The notes under the pieces: model-generated
What the model was told of the DNA's origin: nothing
Database searches by the model: none
Seen by the model: the letters and a program-made list of their open reading frames with translations, nothing else
In this document: positions 62,360 to 64,000 of the stretch, piece by piece
Layout: every line of letters starts with the position of its first letter
Position numbering within the stretch: the stretch's first letter is position 1
Position numbers and translations under genes: made by a program
DNA from: Gordonia aichiensis NBRC 108223
Lineage (GTDB): Bacteria > Actinomycetota > Actinomycetes > Mycobacteriales > Mycobacteriaceae
Direction: 5' to 3'
Assembly: GCF_000332975.1 (NCBI RefSeq)
Contig: NZ_BANR01000018.1
Span: 62,001-126,000, forward strand
Length of the DNA: 64,000 nt

Positions 62360-62526
62360 CTAATCGCTCTCCGGCTTGCCGTGTTGGCCCCGTCGGGCGT
62401 CGGCGGCGTGCCGGGCGACCTCGGCCAGCACGGCGAGCTCCGCCTCGCGACCAACCGCGATACCGGTAAGTGGATCCGTCGACTCAGTATGTCCTCGGTG
62501 TCGGTGCCCTGTCTGACAACGCTCAT
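62360..62526 (-). pseudogene. Possible frameshifted small gene downstream of the FUSC transporter
   Basis: An ATG at 62526 overlaps the FUSC stop (ATGA) and opens MSVVRQGTDTED. The adjacent frame reads DPLTGIAVGREAELAVLAEV and on to a stop at 62360, with the look of a genuine C-terminus. A one-base insertion or deletion near 62480 would join them into a protein of about 55 residues. Highly tentative. Confidence 0.28.
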
Positions 62527-64000
62527 GGCGCGGCAGAAGCCGACGCCGCAGACCGCAGGTCGTGCAGACGCTCCCGCGCCCGTTCGACGGCTTGGTCGGT
62601 CGGTGGATCGGCGCCGTCGACCGACAGCGAGATGCGGGTGATCTCGTCCACGATCGCTTCCATTTCGATCGCCAAGGGCAACATCTGGCGGGCGCGTGCC
62701 GGAATCGGCGGCGGCTCGGCGAACGCGGCCAGACACGCTGACTTCGCCCCATGCGCTCTCAGGAAGGCGTCGTCACGATGACGGACGAGGGTGGTGCGGT
62801 CGCGCGACGGCCCGGCGGCAGCATCATCGAGGTATCGCGTGGCCGCGTCGAGAGCATCGTCGAGGCGGGCCTGTTGCGGGAGGCGCCGGACACCCGGCCA
62901 GAGTAGGTATCCGAACACGACGGCAATGACCGCGCCGAGAAAGGTGTCGAGGATCCGAATCGCCGGCGTCACAATGTCCGCGTGGCCCATCGACGAGGCG
63001 AGGATCGCCGACACCGTCACCCCAATCACGCTGAGCCCGTACAGCTTGGGCGCGGTCAGCGCGGCGAACGCCAAGCCCAGCGATGCGGCGAGAGCAACCG
63101 CGAAGCCGTTGTTCCACAGCAGGAGAACCCCGGCCGCCACCAGCGCCCCGATGATGGTGCCGGCGATCCGGTTCACCGTGCGCACCACGATCGAGGCATA
63201 CTCCGGTCGCACGATCACCGCAACGGTGAGCGGTAACCAGAATGAATGGCTGGGATCGTGTGCGGCCAGGGTGACCGTGGTTGCCACGCCCAGACACACC
63301 GCCATACGGAGAGCGTTCGCGACTGCTGCCCCAGTCAGCGACGGCAACAGCGGTGGGTGCAGATCGCGGTCGACGACCCGCGATGGTTGCGATCCAGGGC
63401 TGGACAACGCCTGCGTCATCGCGCGCAAACCGGCTGTCGCCATCCATCTGGCCGAGACCTCGACGGGGTCTCCGGCACGCAGTTGTGTGGCCGCCGTGCG
63501 GAGTCCGGCAACGACTTGCGGGGGGACCGGCAGCCCCTCCGCATAGAGGGCCGCCGTGGCGTAAGCGACGTGTTCGGTTCTGGCGTCCCATCCGGCATTG
63601 CGTGCCTTCGCAGACGCGGCCGCCATCCGCGATCGCGCCCCATATGCGTCCCGCCGTCCGATCGCCTCGCACAAGTCGGCGGCCGAGTCGTACACCCCGA
63701 TCATTGCGCGACGGTGCGTCTCATCGCGGGTGAAGGGCCAGTCCGCGACATGCGCCACCCCGACGGCCAGTGCCCCCACCAAGTACCAGAGCGCCTGCGT
63801 GATCGGCCCGAGGCTGGACCCGCCGAACTGGCCGTATGCGACACCGATGCTCAGCATCATCCCGAAGGCCGGTCCCGCTGGACCCGCCGCGCCGACAAGG
63901 CCGGACACCGCGCCTGCTGCGGCGGCCACCATGACGATCGTCAACGCTCCGCCGCCGATGAATCCCGCCACGACGAGCCCGAGCACCGCGCCGGCGGCTT
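62523..64000 (-). CDS. FUSC family transporter, C-terminal part (runs off the window)
   Basis: Inner-membrane protein of the fusaric-acid-resistance / aromatic-acid exporter family. The visible 491 codons contain a run of hydrophobic helices (GGALTIVMVAAAAGAVSGLV, then ALWYLVGALAVGVAHV), a cytosolic helical middle (RRDAYGARSRMAAASAKARN), then the FUSC half WLPLTVAVIVRPEYASIVVRTV, RIAGTIIGALVAAGVLLLW and IVTPAIRILDTFLGAVIAVV, ending in a cytosolic tail. The N-terminus lies beyond base 64000. Substrate unknown. Confidence 0.85.
   Translation of the reverse strand, partial: AAGAVLGLVVAGFIGGGALTIVMVAAAAGAVSGLVGAAGPAGPAFGMMLSIGVAYGQFGGSSLGPITQALWYLVGALAVGVAHVADWPFTRDETHRRAMIGVYDSAADLCEAIGRRDAYGARSRMAAASAKARNAGWDARTEHVAYATAALYAEGLPVPPQVVAGLRTAATQLRAGDPVEVSARWMATAGLRAMTQALSSPGSQPSRVVDRDLHPPLLPSLTGAAVANALRMAVCLGVATTVTLAAHDPSHSFWLPLTVAVIVRPEYASIVVRTVNRIAGTIIGALVAAGVLLLWNNGFAVALAASLGLAFAALTAPKLYGLSVIGVTVSAILASSMGHADIVTPAIRILDTFLGAVIAVVFGYLLWPGVRRLPQQARLDDALDAATRYLDDAAAGPSRDRTTLVRHRDDAFLRAHGAKSACLAAFAEPPPIPARARQMLPLAIEMEAIVDEITRISLSVDGADPPTDQAVERARERLHDLRSAASASAAP

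Overview
The window is high-GC DNA with short gaps, many GTG starts and repeated ATGA/GTGA/TAGTG stop-start overlaps. The gene content points to an actinobacterium of the order Mycobacteriales, probably close to Gordonia. The evidence is the order guaB1 - gnd - M56 peptidase - blaI - thioesterase - ureABCFGD - ndh, which as I remember it is the order in Mycobacterium tuberculosis; a furA-katG operon; a recC-recB-recD operon; an F420 (Ddn-type) oxidoreductase; and a DUF222/13E12 HNH gene. Nothing in the sequence fixes the species.

Region by region. 0-14.5 kb: purine salvage (guaB1, cut by the window edge), the pentose phosphate enzyme Gnd, a BlaR/BlaI-like peptidase-repressor pair, a hotdog thioesterase, a complete urease operon without ureE, type II NADH dehydrogenase and a GNAT acetyltransferase. 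Against the remembered M. tuberculosis order, a glycosyltransferase, a PIG-L deacetylase and a DUF6986 aldolase-like gene are extra. 14.6-24 kb: an acyl-CoA thioesterase and recCBD. 24-38 kb: a PIG-L deacetylase, htpG, a repeat-rich membrane protein, a sugar-kinase-like ATPase, a Ddn-type oxidoreductase, a dienoyl-CoA isomerase-like crotonase, a divergent reductase / hydroxysteroid dehydrogenase pair with operator-like palindromes, a BASS-type transporter, and a compact operon urc1-urc4-upp that looks like the URC route of uracil catabolism. 38-49.4 kb: an FBP zinc-finger protein, a 1843-residue single-chain acyl-CoA carboxylase, furA-katG, a GNAT protein and a coiled-coil protein.

49.5-52 kb is the least ordinary part. 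A DUF222 HNH gene has lost its C-terminal tail. Beside it lies about 1 kb without a protein gene, dense in hairpins and holding a tRNA-like element with an encoded CCA; it looks like a large structured RNA. 52-60 kb: metallo-beta-lactamase-fold protein with M24 peptidase, a pyridoxamine-oxidase-like protein, an ECF42-type sigma factor with its YCII partner, an alpha/beta hydrolase with an MFS exporter, a methyltransferase, and arsR-acr3. 60-62.5 kb is decaying accessory DNA: an RCC1-repeat fragment, an unknown gene, and a second unknown gene interrupted by an in-frame amber codon. The window ends inside a FUSC-family transporter.

Possible cooperation: the URC pathway releases urea, which the urease 25 kb away could hydrolyse. 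Two DtxR/IdeR-like iron boxes (near 0.6 and 5.5 kb) and a FurA-like palindrome upstream of furA-katG suggest iron and redox control. The crotonase, the hydroxysteroid-dehydrogenase-like SDR with a KstR-like motif, and the acyl-CoA carboxylase fit lipid and sterol metabolism typical of this order.
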